From contig SCFE01000047.1 of NCBI GenBank assembly GCA_004352715.1, positions 204,614 through 268,613 on the forward strand: 64,000 bases of DNA, read 5' to 3'. The stretch is from Hofstenia miamia (taxonomy: Eukaryota; Xenacoelomorpha; Acoela). Made by a program: the position numbers and the translations under genes. A model generated the notes under the pieces. It was not told the origin of the DNA. It was given only the letters and a program-made list of their open reading frames with translations, and made no database searches. This document shows positions 11,449 to 22,510 of this stretch, piece by piece (position 1 is the stretch's first letter; every line of letters starts with the position of its first letter).

Positions 11449-11457
11449 CTTTATATA
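11449..11457 (+). promoter_or_regulatory. Polinton promoter-like block 1
   Basis: CTTTATATA preceded by a T-rich run and A-rich tract, six bases before the ATG at 11464. It matches the blocks at 13410, 13921, 14579, 15932, 16177 and 16434. Confidence 0.6.
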
Positions 11458-11463
11458 GTAGTT

Positions 11464-12727
11464 ATGACTGAAATTCCTCTATTTCTAAATTCCAATTATG
11501 AAAATGTTGTAGGTAAATCTTCTGATTTCACAGTAAAATTTGTAAATCTCATAAGATTGCACACAACCACATTACATTTGCCTAGATCAAATAAATATGT
11601 CATACTCTTGGTACAATATTTCTGAGGAGTATAAGAACAACAAAATTGAATATTCCCATGATGAGGGTCTTACATGGACACAAGTTAGTTACATTTCCTG
11701 ATTGTATTTATCAGTATAAAGATATATCAGCATATATAAACAATGAAATTGTAGCAAATGGTCATAAATCAATAGAAACTACAGATAAACATATTGAAAT
11801 TATTTTTAATGAGAATACTTATAAGGTGTTTATTTTCTTAAGTCCTAAAATGTGGTTAAAATTTGATAAAGAATTTGGTGATCTACTAGGGTTTGTTAAT
11901 GACTTTAATAATCAATTTTACAGAAGTAATTTTAAATTAATGAACTTCTAAGAGATGGAAATGAAATTAATGCAATTTTTTATATCAGTAAATTTGATTT
12001 TTTCAGAAGGATTAACACATAGTATCTTACCTGCAAGCAAGACTGAAATAAATCTTGAATTAGCCAAAGATGACGAATTTGATATTTAACCCAGCTGGAA
12101 ATGGAAAACTAGTTGTCACTCAATTACATCTCTTTGTACCACAATTAGCATTCAATCCTAATATAGTAATCCTGTAGTAAGAAAGATGTATTTGAATAGT
12201 TTTATAAATAATAAATGGGTGTATATAAAAAACACACTAGAGGAATCTAATCCTATAAATCAACAATCAGGTATATTTAGAATAAGCAATTCAATATAAA
12301 AACCTAGATATGTTTTCATCTATACCATCACTAAAGATAAAATTAATGATCAAAGTAAGAATGAACTTGACCTTAATTCCTTTAATTCTACTGAAATTTC
12401 TTCATGTCAGTTAGAATTAGGAAATGATAATTTTATTCCAACTAGTGAGTTTCCAAGACTTTATACACAATTTGTTAGATATATTGATGGTGTCAATGAC
12501 TTTTCAACTGGTACATTTATTAAAACTTCTAATTTTAAGGAGAAATATGGAATAATTGTATTTGATTTATCTAAACAAAAAGATACATCTTGAAATGCTA
12601 TCATTGAAATTAGATTTAGATTTTACAAAGTGCTCCTTTAGATCCATTTAAATTCTATGCATTGATTAGGTATGAACAAGATATATCTGGGAATACAACA
12701 TCAAATCAAACTACTTTAACATTTTAA
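11464..12727 (+). pseudogene. Polinton structural (probable capsid-type) protein gene, decayed
   Basis: A start at 11464 and a stop at 12725-12727 bound about 420 codons of recognisable protein broken by several frameshifts and in-frame stops (for example near 11620, 11690, 11950, 12080 and 12592). Segments such as S-Y-S-W-Y-N-I-S-E-E-Y near the front and F-D-L-S-K-Q-K-D near the end belong to a conserved Polinton structural protein family as I remember it. A capsid role is inference. Its 3' part is repeated at 12760-12978 and 13665-13918 through assembly overlap. A promoter-like block lies immediately upstream. Confidence 0.6.
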
Positions 12728-12759
12728 GGAAAATAATTTCAAAAAAATATTTTCATTTN

Positions 12760-12978
12760 CATCTATACCATCACTAAAGATAAAATTAATGATCAAAGTA
12801 AGAATGAACTTGACCTTAATTCCTTTAATTCTACTGAAATTTCTTCATGTCAGTTAGAATTAGGAAATGATAATTTTATTCCAACTAGTGAGTTTCCAAG
12901 ACTTTATACACAATTTGTTAGATATATTGATGGTGTCAATGACTTTTCAACTGGTACATTTATTAAAACTTCTAATTT
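12760..12978 (+). repeat. Assembly repeat of 12317-12535
   Basis: Identical to 12317-12535 (offset 443), with a single N on each side (12759 and 12979). Confidence 0.85.
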
Positions 12979-12979
12979 N

Positions 12980-13358
12980 TTAGAAATACTTTGAAAAATT
13001 TGGGTTTTGGCTTTTATGTTTGTAATTTAGACCATTCTTCAAACACTGGCACACATTGGATAGCATTTTATTATTTTAAGGAGATTGGCTCTTACAATCT
13101 TGAGTATTTTGGTAGTTTTGGCCTACCTCCATTCCAAATATTTTTTCAATATTTAAAGATGTTAAGGATAATATTGTGTACAACAGTTCACAGTATCAAC
13201 AATATTCTAGTGTATTATGTGGATACTATTGTATTTGGTTTATATATGAAAGATGCAAGGGAAGGGATTATTTCTCAATACTTAATAATATTTACAAGAG
13301 AGTGTGTGAGAGATATAAAAATGAAGAATATATTAAAAACCATTTTCTAAAAGGTTAA
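12980..13358 (+). pseudogene. Adenovirus-type (adenain-like) cysteine protease, 5' cut and frameshifted
   Basis: The translation shows the family's catalytic layout: G-T-H-W-I-A-F-Y (catalytic His), then N-L-E-Y-F-G-S-F-G-L-P-P (acidic residue), then Q-Y-S-S-V-L-C-G-Y-Y-C (catalytic Cys). This is the order of adenain and of the Polinton protease, which matures capsid proteins in related viruses. The first part is read in one frame from 12991 and the second in another from about 13176 to the stop at 13356-13358, so a frameshift near 13160-13175 breaks it. The 5' end is lost at the N at 12979. Its last 56 bases recur at 14472-14527. Confidence 0.75.
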
Positions 13359-13409
13359 CAGAGCCAACTGTAGTGAAATTCAAATGTTTGAAAAAATATT
13401 TTCATTTTT

Positions 13410-13418
13410 CCTTATATA
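13410..13418 (+). promoter_or_regulatory. Polinton promoter-like block 2
   Basis: CCTTATATA after the run TATTTTCATTTTTC, one base before the ATG at 13420. Confidence 0.55.
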
Positions 13419-13419
13419 A

Positions 13420-13663
13420 ATGGGATTTAATAATGATGGAATACCTAAAGCTACACATTCTTATCAAGATGGTTGCAATAATAACATAGAAACAGATGTT
13501 AAACTCATAAAATACAAAATAAATCAAATTGAAAATTATAAGTTAGATATATCAGGGTATAATCTTATTAATAGAGATTTAATTATGTGCAACAAGAAAA
13601 TTATAACTGTTTGTGATGGTGAACAACAAATGTAAGATCATGTTGAAAAAGAACTTGTAAACA
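13420..13663 (+). pseudogene. Truncated assembly copy of the 14589 Polinton gene
   Basis: Matches 14589-14832 (offset 1,169) and is cut by the N at 13664. See the entry at 14589. Confidence 0.8.
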
Positions 13664-13664
13664 N

Positions 13665-13918
13665 CAACAGGTACATTTATTAAGACTTCTAATTTTAAGG
13701 AGAAATATGGAATAATTGTATTTGATTTATCTAAACAAAAAGATACATCTTGAAATGCTATCATTGAAATTAGATTTAGATTTTACAAAGTGCTCCTTTA
13801 GATCCATTTAAATTCTATGCATTGATTAGGTATGAACAAGATATATCTGGGAATACAACATCAAATCAAACTACTTTAACATTTTAAGGAAAATAATTTC
13901 AAAAAAATATTTTCATTT
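13665..13918 (+). repeat. Assembly repeat of 12505-12758
   Basis: A near-identical copy (offset 1,160) of the 3' end of the capsid-type gene. It provides the continuation that is missing at 12759. Confidence 0.85.
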
Positions 13919-13920
13919 TT

Positions 13921-13929
13921 CTTTATATA
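13921..13929 (+). promoter_or_regulatory. Polinton promoter-like block 3
   Basis: CTTTATATA after TATTTTCATTTTT, three bases before the ATG at 13933. It shares about 25 upstream bases with block 2. Confidence 0.6.
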
Positions 13930-13932
13930 CAA

Positions 13933-14440
13933 ATGACAGAATATAAGAACTATAACTTATACTTAACTAATGATCAATTAAATAAATTGAAAAAATTACT
14001 AAACACTCAAGTTCCATAAATTTAAGGGTTAGTAATACTAAACAAGGAACATCCCTTCTATTTCTTTTAACAGAAAGACAAATAAACCAATTAGAATAGC
14101 TAAGAAAATAAATAAAGCTTGTGCTATTAAAATTTTTACAACACAACTTAATGCAATGAAAAAAATGTTGTTGCTTTAGCAATGTTACTTATGGCAGCTG
14201 CCCCATTAATTGGAAAGCATCAAGTAGGACCATTAGTTACTGGTGCAATGGGAGCCTTGGGAAAAAATTCAGTCAGTAAGTTATTCAGAAAGGGTTTAAA
14301 ACAAGCAATTCCAGGAGAAGGTATGTAATTAAATACATCTAAAGGAAATGGGATGAATGTTGGACTGCCAGGTTTAAAAGGGAAAGAAATGTGATTAAAG
14401 ACACCTAAAGGAAAGGGAATGCAGATAAAAAAAAACTATT
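13933..14440 (+). pseudogene. Polinton small structural protein with hydrophobic segment, decayed
   Basis: Starts M-T-E-Y-K-N-Y-N-L-Y-L-T. After a stop, repeats of the type L-T-x-x-Q-I-N-x-L-E appear in other frames, then an Ala/Leu-rich hydrophobic segment (L-A-M-L-L-M-A-A-A-P-L) and a basic Gly-rich tail. The helical repeat plus hydrophobic segment layout is that of a minor structural protein common in Polintons (recalled, unverified). Several stops make it non-functional. Confidence 0.5.
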
Positions 14441-14471
14441 CAGTTTAAATTTTGTTTCCTCCTTCAGTAAN

Positions 14472-14832
14472 TGTGTGAGAGATATAAAAATGAAGAATAT
14501 ATTAAAAACCATTTTCTAAAAGGTTAACAGAGCCAACTGTAGTGAAATTCAAATGTTTGAAAAAATATTTTCATTTTTCCTTATATAAATGGGATTTAAT
14601 AATGATGGAATACCTAAAGCTACACATTCTTATCAAGATGGTTGCAATAATAACATAGAAACAGATGTTAAACTCATAAAATACAAAATAAATCAAATTG
14701 AAAATTATAAGTTAGATATATCAGGGTATAATCTTATTAATAGAGATTTAATTATGTGCAACAAGAAAATTATAACTGTTTGTGATGGTGAACAACAAAT
14801 GTAAGATCATGTTGAAAAAGAACTTGTAAACA
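14472..14832 (+). repeat. Assembly repeat of 13303-13663
   Basis: Identical as far as read (offset 1,169) and begins right after the N at 14471. It carries the protease 3' end and the start of the next gene. Confidence 0.85.
14579..14587 (+). promoter_or_regulatory. Polinton promoter-like block 2, second assembly copy
   Basis: Same sequence as 13410-13418, one base before the ATG at 14589. Confidence 0.55.
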
Positions 14833-15861
14833 ATGAAAACAAGATTTTGCAAATTATTAAGCAATCCAATTCTGAATTATGTAGTGTTAAGTCTATGCAT
14901 AATTTCCATTCAAATTTACCATACAATTATTTGAAAGAGTTGATGGTGGAAAAACATTTGCTAAAAATTATGAACATAGTTTTTAAAGGCCCATGCAATA
15001 TCACATTTCTCTGAAAAAATATAGTAATTTGGTTTGATAAAAACTTTGGAAACTACTGGAGCTGCTTATAAAAATCAATTTTTTAAAACTGAAAGCCATG
15101 AGCAAGCTTTAGATTTTCCTACCTATGGTGCTCACAGCTACATTTCACTTTCAGGAATTTGCATATTATCAAAAAATAATTATAATATGCTGCATTTAAG
15201 AAATGGTGTATACTATACCATAATTAATACTTTTGTACATTTTAGAGGTAGATATGTTTTTAGAACTGGTGAGAATTTGTCTAGCAACTTGAATTTATTT
15301 AATTTACCAAAAGAAGCATGGCCTCCAAAAACAGTAAGTTTTCAGTAGTTTCTGAAAAGTCAAAAGATGTTTATGTCCAAATTAGTAAATTTAGTGTATT
15401 GCATTTACACAATTTAGGAATAGAAGGAACATTTGTTTCCTTAAATAATTTATATTTTTTACACCAATGATTTATTTTGGAATGATATTGAATTAAATAC
15501 TGATGACAGTGATAATATTAAAGGAATGAAATTTGATACCAAATTTAAAGACTCTTAAAATTTTGATTTGCAACATTGTCAATATAAGGTAATTGGTACA
15601 CACGTATTTTTTAGAGGAATATGCCAAAGGAGTAAGCACAACTTGCAAAATTATGCAATTATAATTAAAATTAATCAGGAACTTACATATAGTTTGGAAT
15701 ATAATAAATTAATATTTGGACTAGCAACATCTAATAGTGTAATTCATTGTGATATTTCAAATGAGAATGGTCCATTTTAGTTGTTTGCAAGTGACAAAGG
15801 ACCTATAAAATGGATTAGCTTGCAAAATTTGACATATTTTCTCCCAAAAACTAATTATTAA
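14589..15861 (+). pseudogene. Polinton conserved protein gene, decayed
   Basis: Starts at 14589 (M-G-F-N-N-D-G-I-P). About 420 codons can be followed through several frames to a stop at 15859-15861, with in-frame stops (for example at 14802-14804 and near 15018) and frameshifts. It lies next to the protease gene and has its own promoter-like block. I recognise it as a conserved Polinton gene by its start and by segments such as L-D-I-S-G-Y-N-L-I and N-L-F-N-L-P-K; the exact role is unknown. Its last 65 bases are duplicated at 16096-16158. Confidence 0.5.
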
Positions 15862-15931
15862 AAAGAGATTAATGTGGAAAAATATTTAAAGGTGAACCAA
15901 AGTTTTTTATTGTGAAATTAATTTCACTCTT

Positions 15932-15940
15932 CTTTATATA
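15932..15940 (+). promoter_or_regulatory. Polinton promoter-like block 4
   Basis: CTTTATATA after TTTCACTCTT, five bases before the ATG at 15946. Confidence 0.55.
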
Positions 15941-15945
15941 GAAAA

Positions 15946-16158
15946 ATGAATAAGAAAGTTCAATTTGTAAATGAACCAATTATATTGAAAGATGTAAATA
16001 CTGCAAAGACAGGAGAAAATGAAAAAACTTATGGATATATGCAGAATGTGACGTCTACAAGAAAAAAATATGAATTAACCAGTCCAAAGGAAGTTGGGCC
16101 TATAATATGGATTAGTTTGCAAAATTTGACATATTTCCTTCTAAAGACAAATTATTGA
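15946..16158 (+). CDS. Chimeric 70-residue Polinton ORF
   Basis: The N-terminal half (M-N-K-K-V-Q-F-V... to S-P-K-E-V) is a paralogue of the ORF at 16190. The C-terminal half (W-I-S-L-Q-N-L-T-Y-F) is a copy of the tail of the preceding gene, which ends at 15861. A tandem duplication of about 300 bp explains both. The frame is open. Function unknown. Confidence 0.5.
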   Translation: MNKKVQFVNEPIILKDVNTAKTGENEKTYGYMQNVTSTRKKYELTSPKEVGPIIWISLQNLTYFLLKTNY

Positions 16159-16176
16159 AATTTATTTTTTCTAATC

Positions 16177-16185
16177 TCTTATATA
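16177..16185 (+). promoter_or_regulatory. Polinton promoter-like block 5
   Basis: TCTTATATA, four bases before the ATG at 16190. It is the duplicated counterpart of block 4, with one change in the core. Confidence 0.5.
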
Positions 16186-16189
16186 GAAA

Positions 16190-16381
16190 ATGAGTAAAAG
16201 AGTTCAAATTGTAAGTGAACCAATTATATTGAAAACAGTTAATAATACCAAGACAGGAGAAAATGAAAAAACTTATGGAGTGCAATTTATGGGTTGTTCT
16301 AATAAAACAAGGAAATGTGAATTAAGCAGTCCAAAAGAAGTTATAAAATACGTATTACATAATTTTAAAATAAACTTGTAA
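16190..16381 (+). CDS. 63-residue Polinton ORF, paralogue of 15946
   Basis: Starts M-S-K-R-V-Q-I-V and shares the pattern E-P-I-I-L-K, T-G-E-N-E-K-T-Y-G and S-P-K-E-V with the upstream ORF, then ends in its own basic tail. It probably represents the unfused form. Function unknown. Confidence 0.5.
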   Translation: MSKRVQIVSEPIILKTVNNTKTGENEKTYGVQFMGCSNKTRKCELSSPKEVIKYVLHNFKINL

Positions 16382-16433
16382 TTATCCTAAGTTAAATCCT
16401 CTGATTCTCAAGTCTTGTTTAGCTTACCAACGT

Positions 16434-16442
16434 CTTTATATA
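16434..16442 (+). promoter_or_regulatory. Polinton promoter-like block 6, no clear gene after it
   Basis: CTTTATATA again, but no ATG follows within 20 bases. A short decayed frame (I-G-L-I-G-P-G-E-G) follows near 16500. Confidence 0.4.
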
Positions 16443-17625
16443 GCTAATTTTGAGAAACACATTTCTATAAAATATATATTAGATAAATTCAACCAGGAAA
16501 TTGGTTTGATTGGTCCAGGAGAAGGATGTTTAACAAACCTTTTTGAATATTTATTTTGAAGTATCCAATGTTGTCATTCACATTCAATTCTCCATGACAG
16601 TTGTAGTTGATTTTACAATGAATATGGATTGGGTAGGGGCTATTGCTATTCAATTCAAAATACTTGCAATTTCTTAGGACATCTGACAGGTTTTATGTTT
16701 TGCTTAAGAAATAGGGTGTAATTAAAATTAGAAGCACTGAATTTCATGTAAAATTTTTGAACAACAATTGGTTGCAGGAATTCTTGGGATGTATGGAAAA
16801 GGAAGGTTTTCTAAAAAATGTAAAAAATTGCTCAAAAAAACATATTGGTACATAGTTAAAAAGGGGGTATAATTGAATAATTATTAATATGGGTATATAT
16901 CAAAGCAGTCTATTTTTAACTACTCACTTAGTTTGATTCTCCAATCTTAAAAAAGCAGCGTTACCTGAATTTCTCCAATTAAGAATAACATAATGAGTTT
17001 CAATTTGTCAGCATTTGTGAATATACTCATCTATTATATTATATCTATTATTATATTGCAGATACATTTACAAAAATCTTTATTATTAGTGATGATAATA
17101 GCTCTGCAGTTTCTACGCACTTCCCCTTCTTCAGACTGTGATATGAATTACCCTAAATTGATCATGTATCTGTTAAGATGCATTAGTATATTATGAAACA
17201 TAGAGACTCTAAAATAGCAAGGTTGGCAAATGCCTTGATACATTCAATACATTTAAGAAATAACATTTGTTCAAATGTCATTACCAACAGAAGATTATAT
17301 TTCTCAAAATTTAAGAAAAGGAACGTGTGATGACATATGAGGGCTATACGGTCATAAAGGCATTAATTTTTTTGACATTCAAGAAAAAATATTTTAAATA
17401 AATAGAGGTTTCATCATTTTCTATTTCGATTTATTTGTGCTAAATTACTCACAGCCAGGCTTACAGTGTTCATCATAAGCTTATTCATTTCTCATTGCAT
17501 CATTTTTTTGATTTCTCAATTGCAATGTATTTGTGGTTCTCAAAAAACATCTTAAGTTTCTATGTTTGCTTTCATTTCTAGAATCATCGATTTGATTTTG
17601 TGCATGTCATCACACTATATATAAC
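16443..17625. other. AT-rich stretch with no recognised gene
   Basis: Short frames occur but none has a family signature. The right end of the Polinton relic lies somewhere here and was not located. Confidence 0.5.
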
Positions 17626-19666
17626 AATAAGGAATGCATGTAAATAGCGACAGATTGGAACATACTTGGGGCTATTGTCTCTTTCCATTTTCAATGGGAG
17701 ACAATAGACACTAGTTTACTTTATCTGCTGGGGTCGCGCCCGCACCGAGTACAAACAACAAGGTTGATGTAAATCTGCCACGAAGAGGACACACGGGCGC
17801 TGAATCTAGTATGCTTAATTTTGATGTTTCATTTCACTGACATCTTCTGATAACATTGATAAAAAAAATAGTATTCATGTACATTTATTGTAACATAAGA
17901 AGTTTTAGTTATTTTCTTCAGAAGACGTTCAATATCGTTTGAATTCAATTAATGAAATTTACTTATTCTACTTATTTTTTAATTTATTTTCATTTGTATG
18001 ATGTGTTGTCCAGAATAGTTGTGAAGTTCGATGTGTGATTTTCAATGAATTGAGAAAACATGTTCATAAATCTACTGGAAACAGGACTTAATTATTACTT
18101 TATAGTTGCAAAATTAAACTTCTCAGGGAAGTCAATAAAAGTACTTAATATGGTTTTTGAAGTAAACTTTATTGATGGTTGGTTGTTATGACCATTTAAG
18201 TATGCAGGTATAATAGCACACCTAAAGGTTATTTTGCGCCAAGCTATTTTAGTTAAAATACATTTTTCTACAGTCATAACGAGCTCGGAATATGAGCAGG
18301 CTACGGGTCTTACCTTAGCATATCAGTGATCAAAGATATGTTGAACTCAATTAGAAGGGGTAGGCCCTACAATTCTTGCCTTAAACATTAAGATATAAAC
18401 AATCAATAACTGAAACAACCCTTTGGTATGATATTAAATTATCCCATTTTCTGTAGGCTTAGCAAACCACTTACCACATACTGCGCCTGTTCATAAAGTA
18501 AAGTTCGATCTTTACTCCATTCAAATATTTGAAATGATATTTATATAATAATTAAGTAAATAACAAACACACACACAATGTGTACAAATGACTAATGGCT
18601 ACAACTGTTGAAACAAAATCCATAGAAGCAAAAGTCGTCATAATTGGAAGTCCAGGTTTGCAAAATTTTCCCCTTTCACAAGTTTTTATATGCTTTTCGT
18701 TTTAATATTTATATCACAAATGTATTCTTTCAAAAGTTTATTGCAAATATGCCTGTTATATTCATAATATTCCCAATGACAAATACTAAAAATTGTAAAT
18801 CATGGCACTTCTTGGCACGAAGCTTTCTAGTCTTACTATTTATATAATTCAGAATATGGATTATCCACCGGGCATGCATGCTGACGTGAGCAACAGATTT
18901 GTTATCCCTGGTCTTAATGAACATACTCAAACTTGTACAGTCATTTATTTGATTAAGTTTCCAACTCTTCATTGTATCAAAGCCATGTGCATTATAATAA
19001 AGCATTGAAAAATGTCACTTTAACAAATTGAAAATATTATTCGTCAGTGACACTTTGTATTTGAATAATTCAACATTAAATTATAAGCACCATAAATCGT
19101 ACGATCGATTCACCTTCAGATAAAGGAAAGTTTGCAAAGAGGTAATTATTCCAAAATTAAGCTGGTATTTCATAGTTAAGATGATAGTATTTTGGTTTGC
19201 TGTCTATTAATTACGTAACGTGAAAATTTTTCGAGGGCAGATTTTTGGTATAAGTACATGTATAATGGTATAACTGTATGATTAAGTGCTGTTAAAACAT
19301 ATAAGAAAATCGCGGATTAATTAATGTTGCTAAGAGGGGTGCCTCAAGAAATAATGTTGCCATGTTGTTTTTACTTTTGTTCATTTTATGCGTGAATGAC
19401 ATTGATGATAATTCTAGATTAAATTTCAATGACAATATTTGAGTTTATGTTCATACTATAGAATAATTTTGAATTGGGGAAGTGATCCAAAATGTGTGAA
19501 ATAAATCGTTAACAAAAGGCAAATTAGAAGCCTGTTTTTCTCAAATACATTATTCAACACATTTTGAAAATTGTTTGTCTAGTTAAGGTATTAATTCACG
19601 CAATTTTTACACCACTTCCCCTATATGTTGTAGACCTTCAAGAAAATCTATTTTATACGTAATGTG
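17626..19666. repeat. Copy 1 of the Rab 5' region
   Basis: Matches 19668-21708. The first half carries scattered substitutions and small indels and the second half is nearly identical. A single N (19667) separates the copies. Each holds a Rab exon 1 and a GC-richer patch about 0.85 kb upstream of it (17725-17815 in copy 1). Confidence 0.85.
18595..18655 (+). CDS. Rab exon 1, copy 1
   Basis: ATG to the first base of the second P-loop glycine (61 nt, ends phase 1), followed by a GT donor. Encodes M-A-T-T-V-E-T-K... V-V-I-I-G-S-P. Confidence 0.75.
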
Positions 19667-22477
19667 NAATAAGGAATGCATGTAAATAGCGACAGATTGG
19701 AACATACTTGGGGCTATTGTCTCTTTCCATTTTCAATGGGAGACAATAGACACTAGTTTACTTTATCTGCTGGGGTCGCGCCCGCACCGAGTACAAACAA
19801 CAAGGTTGATGTAAATCTGCCACGAAGAGGACACACGGGCGCTGAATCTAGTATGCTTAATTTTGATGTTTCATTTCACTGACATCTTCTGATAACATTG
19901 ATAAAAAAAATAGTATTCATGTACATTTATTGTAACATAAGAAGTTTTAGTTATTTTCTTCAGAAGACGTTCAATATCGTTTGAATTCAATTAATGAAAT
20001 TTACTTATTCTACTTATTTTTTAATTTATTTTCATTTGTATGATGTGTTGTCAAGAATAGTTATGAAGTTCGATGTGTGATTTTCAATGAATTGAGAAAA
20101 CATGTTCATAAATCTACTGGAAACAGGACTTAATTATTACTTTATAGTTGCAAAATTAAACTTCTCAGTGATGTCAACAAAAGTACTTAATTTGGTTTTT
20201 GAAGTAAACTTTATTGATGGTTGTTAGTTATGACCATTTAAGTATGCAGGTATAATAGCACACCTAATGGTTATTTTGCGTCAAGCTATTTTAGTTAAAA
20301 TACATTTTTCTACGGTCATAACGAGCTCGGAATATGAGCAGGCTACGGGCCTTACCTTAGCATATCAGTGATCAAAGATATGTTGAAATCAATTAAAGGG
20401 GTAGGCTCTACAATTCTTGCCTTAAACATTAAGATATAAACAATCAATAACTGAAACAACCCTTTGGTATGAATTTAAATTATTCCATTTTCTGTGTGTT
20501 TAACAAACCACTTACCACAAACTGCGCCTGTTCATAAAGTAAAGTTCGATCTTTACTCCATTCAAATATTTGAAATGATATTTATATAATAATTAAGTAA
20601 ATAACAAACACACACACAATGTGTACAAATGACTAATGGCTACAACTGTTGAAACAAAATCCATAGAAGCAAAAGTCGTCATAATTGGAAGTCCAGGTTT
20701 GCAAAATTTTCCCCTTTCACAAGTTTTTTTATATGCTTTTCGTTTTAATATTTATATCACAAATGTATTCTTTCAAAAGTTTGCAAATATGCCTGTTATA
20801 TTCATAATATTCCCAATGAAAAATACTAAAAATTGTAAATCATGGCACTTCTTGGCACGAAGCCTTCTAGTCTTACTATTTATATAATTCAGAATATGGA
20901 TTATCCACCGGGCATGCATGCTGACGTGAGCAACAGATTTGTTATCCCTGGTCTTAATGAACATACTCAAACTTGTACAGTCATTTATTTGATTAAGTTT
21001 CCAACTCTTCATTGTATCAAAGCCATGTGCATTATAATAAAGCATTGAAAAATGTCACTTTAACAAATTGAAAATATTATTCGTCAGTGACACTTTGTAT
21101 TTGAATAATTCAACATTAAATTATAAGCACCATAAATCGTACGATCGATTCACCTTCAGATAAAGGAAAGTTTGCAAAGAGGTAATTATTCCAAAATTAA
21201 GCTGGTATTTCATAGTTAAGATGATAGTATTTTGGTTTGCTGTCTATTAATTACGTAACGTGAAAATTTTTCGAGGGCAGATTTTTGGTATAAGTACATG
21301 TATAATGGTATAACTGTATGATTAAGTGCTGTTAAAACATATAAGAAAATCGCGGATTAATTAATGTTGCTAAGAGGGGTGCCTCAAGAAATAATGTTGC
21401 CATGTTGTTTTTACTTTTGTTCATTTTATGCGTGAATGACATTGATGATAATTCTAGATTAAATTTCAATGACAATATTTGAGTTTATGTTCATACTATA
21501 GAATAATTTTGAATTGGGGAAGTGATCCAAAATGTGTGAAATAAATCGTTAACAAAAGGCAAATTAGAAGCCTGTTTTTCTCAAATACATTATTCAACAC
21601 ATTTTGAAAATTGTTTGTCTAGTTAAGGTATTAATTCACGCAATTTTTACACCACTTCCCCTATATGTTGTAGACCTTCAAGAAAATCTATTTTATACGT
21701 AATGTGGATATATATATATATATANNNNNNNNNNNNNNNNNNNNNCCCCAGATTCAATATCTTGTATCTCGAAGACTAATGAAGCTATCATATTTTCACA
21801 AGCATCACTGTATTTATCTACATTTTGCTCATTATTGGTAAAATTTTCAAATGAAATTGATCTACAGTGCCAGAGCAGTGGGTTTTCAAAATAATGTTGT
21901 AAAATTTTTGCTTGACATAAAGGTAACAAGTGGAATTTTGTGTTTTGCTTTACCTAATAATTGTTGAAGGATAAGATATTCAAATAACTTTTTTATGCTA
22001 TTAGTATCTTAGATACTTAATGTTGCATAAGAACCATACATCAGCATCAAAAACTCATACATTTTTATCCTTCTAAACCCTAAGGAATGCAGCTATCAAA
22101 AGAGCAAAGAGTTTTCGTGGTGACTAAGTTTCTGCAAAGTGGAAGTATTCAAGGTGTTCAAGCCTTATTTGAAGAACAGTTTCCAGATAGACCTTATCCT
22201 ACCAAGACTACAATCTGTGTAACTTTCCAAAAAATATCGGAAATAAATTGTTAACAATAAATGTTTTCACATTTTGTACCCATTTCAAGCAAAAATTGTA
22301 CAGAATTATTTTAAAAAGCCACTGCTCTAGCACTGTAGATCAATTTCATTTGAAAAATTTACCAATAATGAGCAAAATGTAGATAAATACAGTGATGATT
22401 ATGAAAATATGATAGCTTTTTTAGTCTTCGAGATACAAGATTTTGAATCTAGGTTTTGTTTTTTTTGCAACACCCTG

Positions 22478-22510
<33 letters not shown>

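Larger units (their letters stand above)
10540..16442 (+). mobile_element. Decayed Polinton/Maverick element, structural gene block
   Basis: A series of short plus-strand genes includes an adenain-type cysteine protease, a likely capsid-type protein, a small protein with a hydrophobic segment and several others. They are packed with little spacing and are often preceded by the same CTTTATATA block. The protease plus this gene set is typical of Polinton/Maverick elements, the virus-like self-synthesising transposons. DNA polymerase B, integrase and packaging ATPase are not seen, and nearly every gene has stops or frameshifts, so this is a relic of the structural half. Three internal repeats joined at single Ns (12759, 12979, 13664, 14471) show that the assembly order is disturbed. 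Overlaps suggest one path 10540-12758 continuing at 13919-14470, and another 12980-13663 continuing at 14833-16442. Confidence 0.75.

Noticed and set aside
17725-17815. GC-richer patch considered as a tRNA gene or 5' exon
   Set aside because: No cloverleaf with A and B boxes could be drawn, and no splice donor fits convincingly. It may still be untranslated sequence of the Rab gene.
18644-19008. ORFs of 67-91 codons on both strands in Rab intron 1, repeated at 20773-21048
   Set aside because: They overlap on opposite strands in AT-rich intron sequence with no domain, and are repeated only because the region is duplicated.
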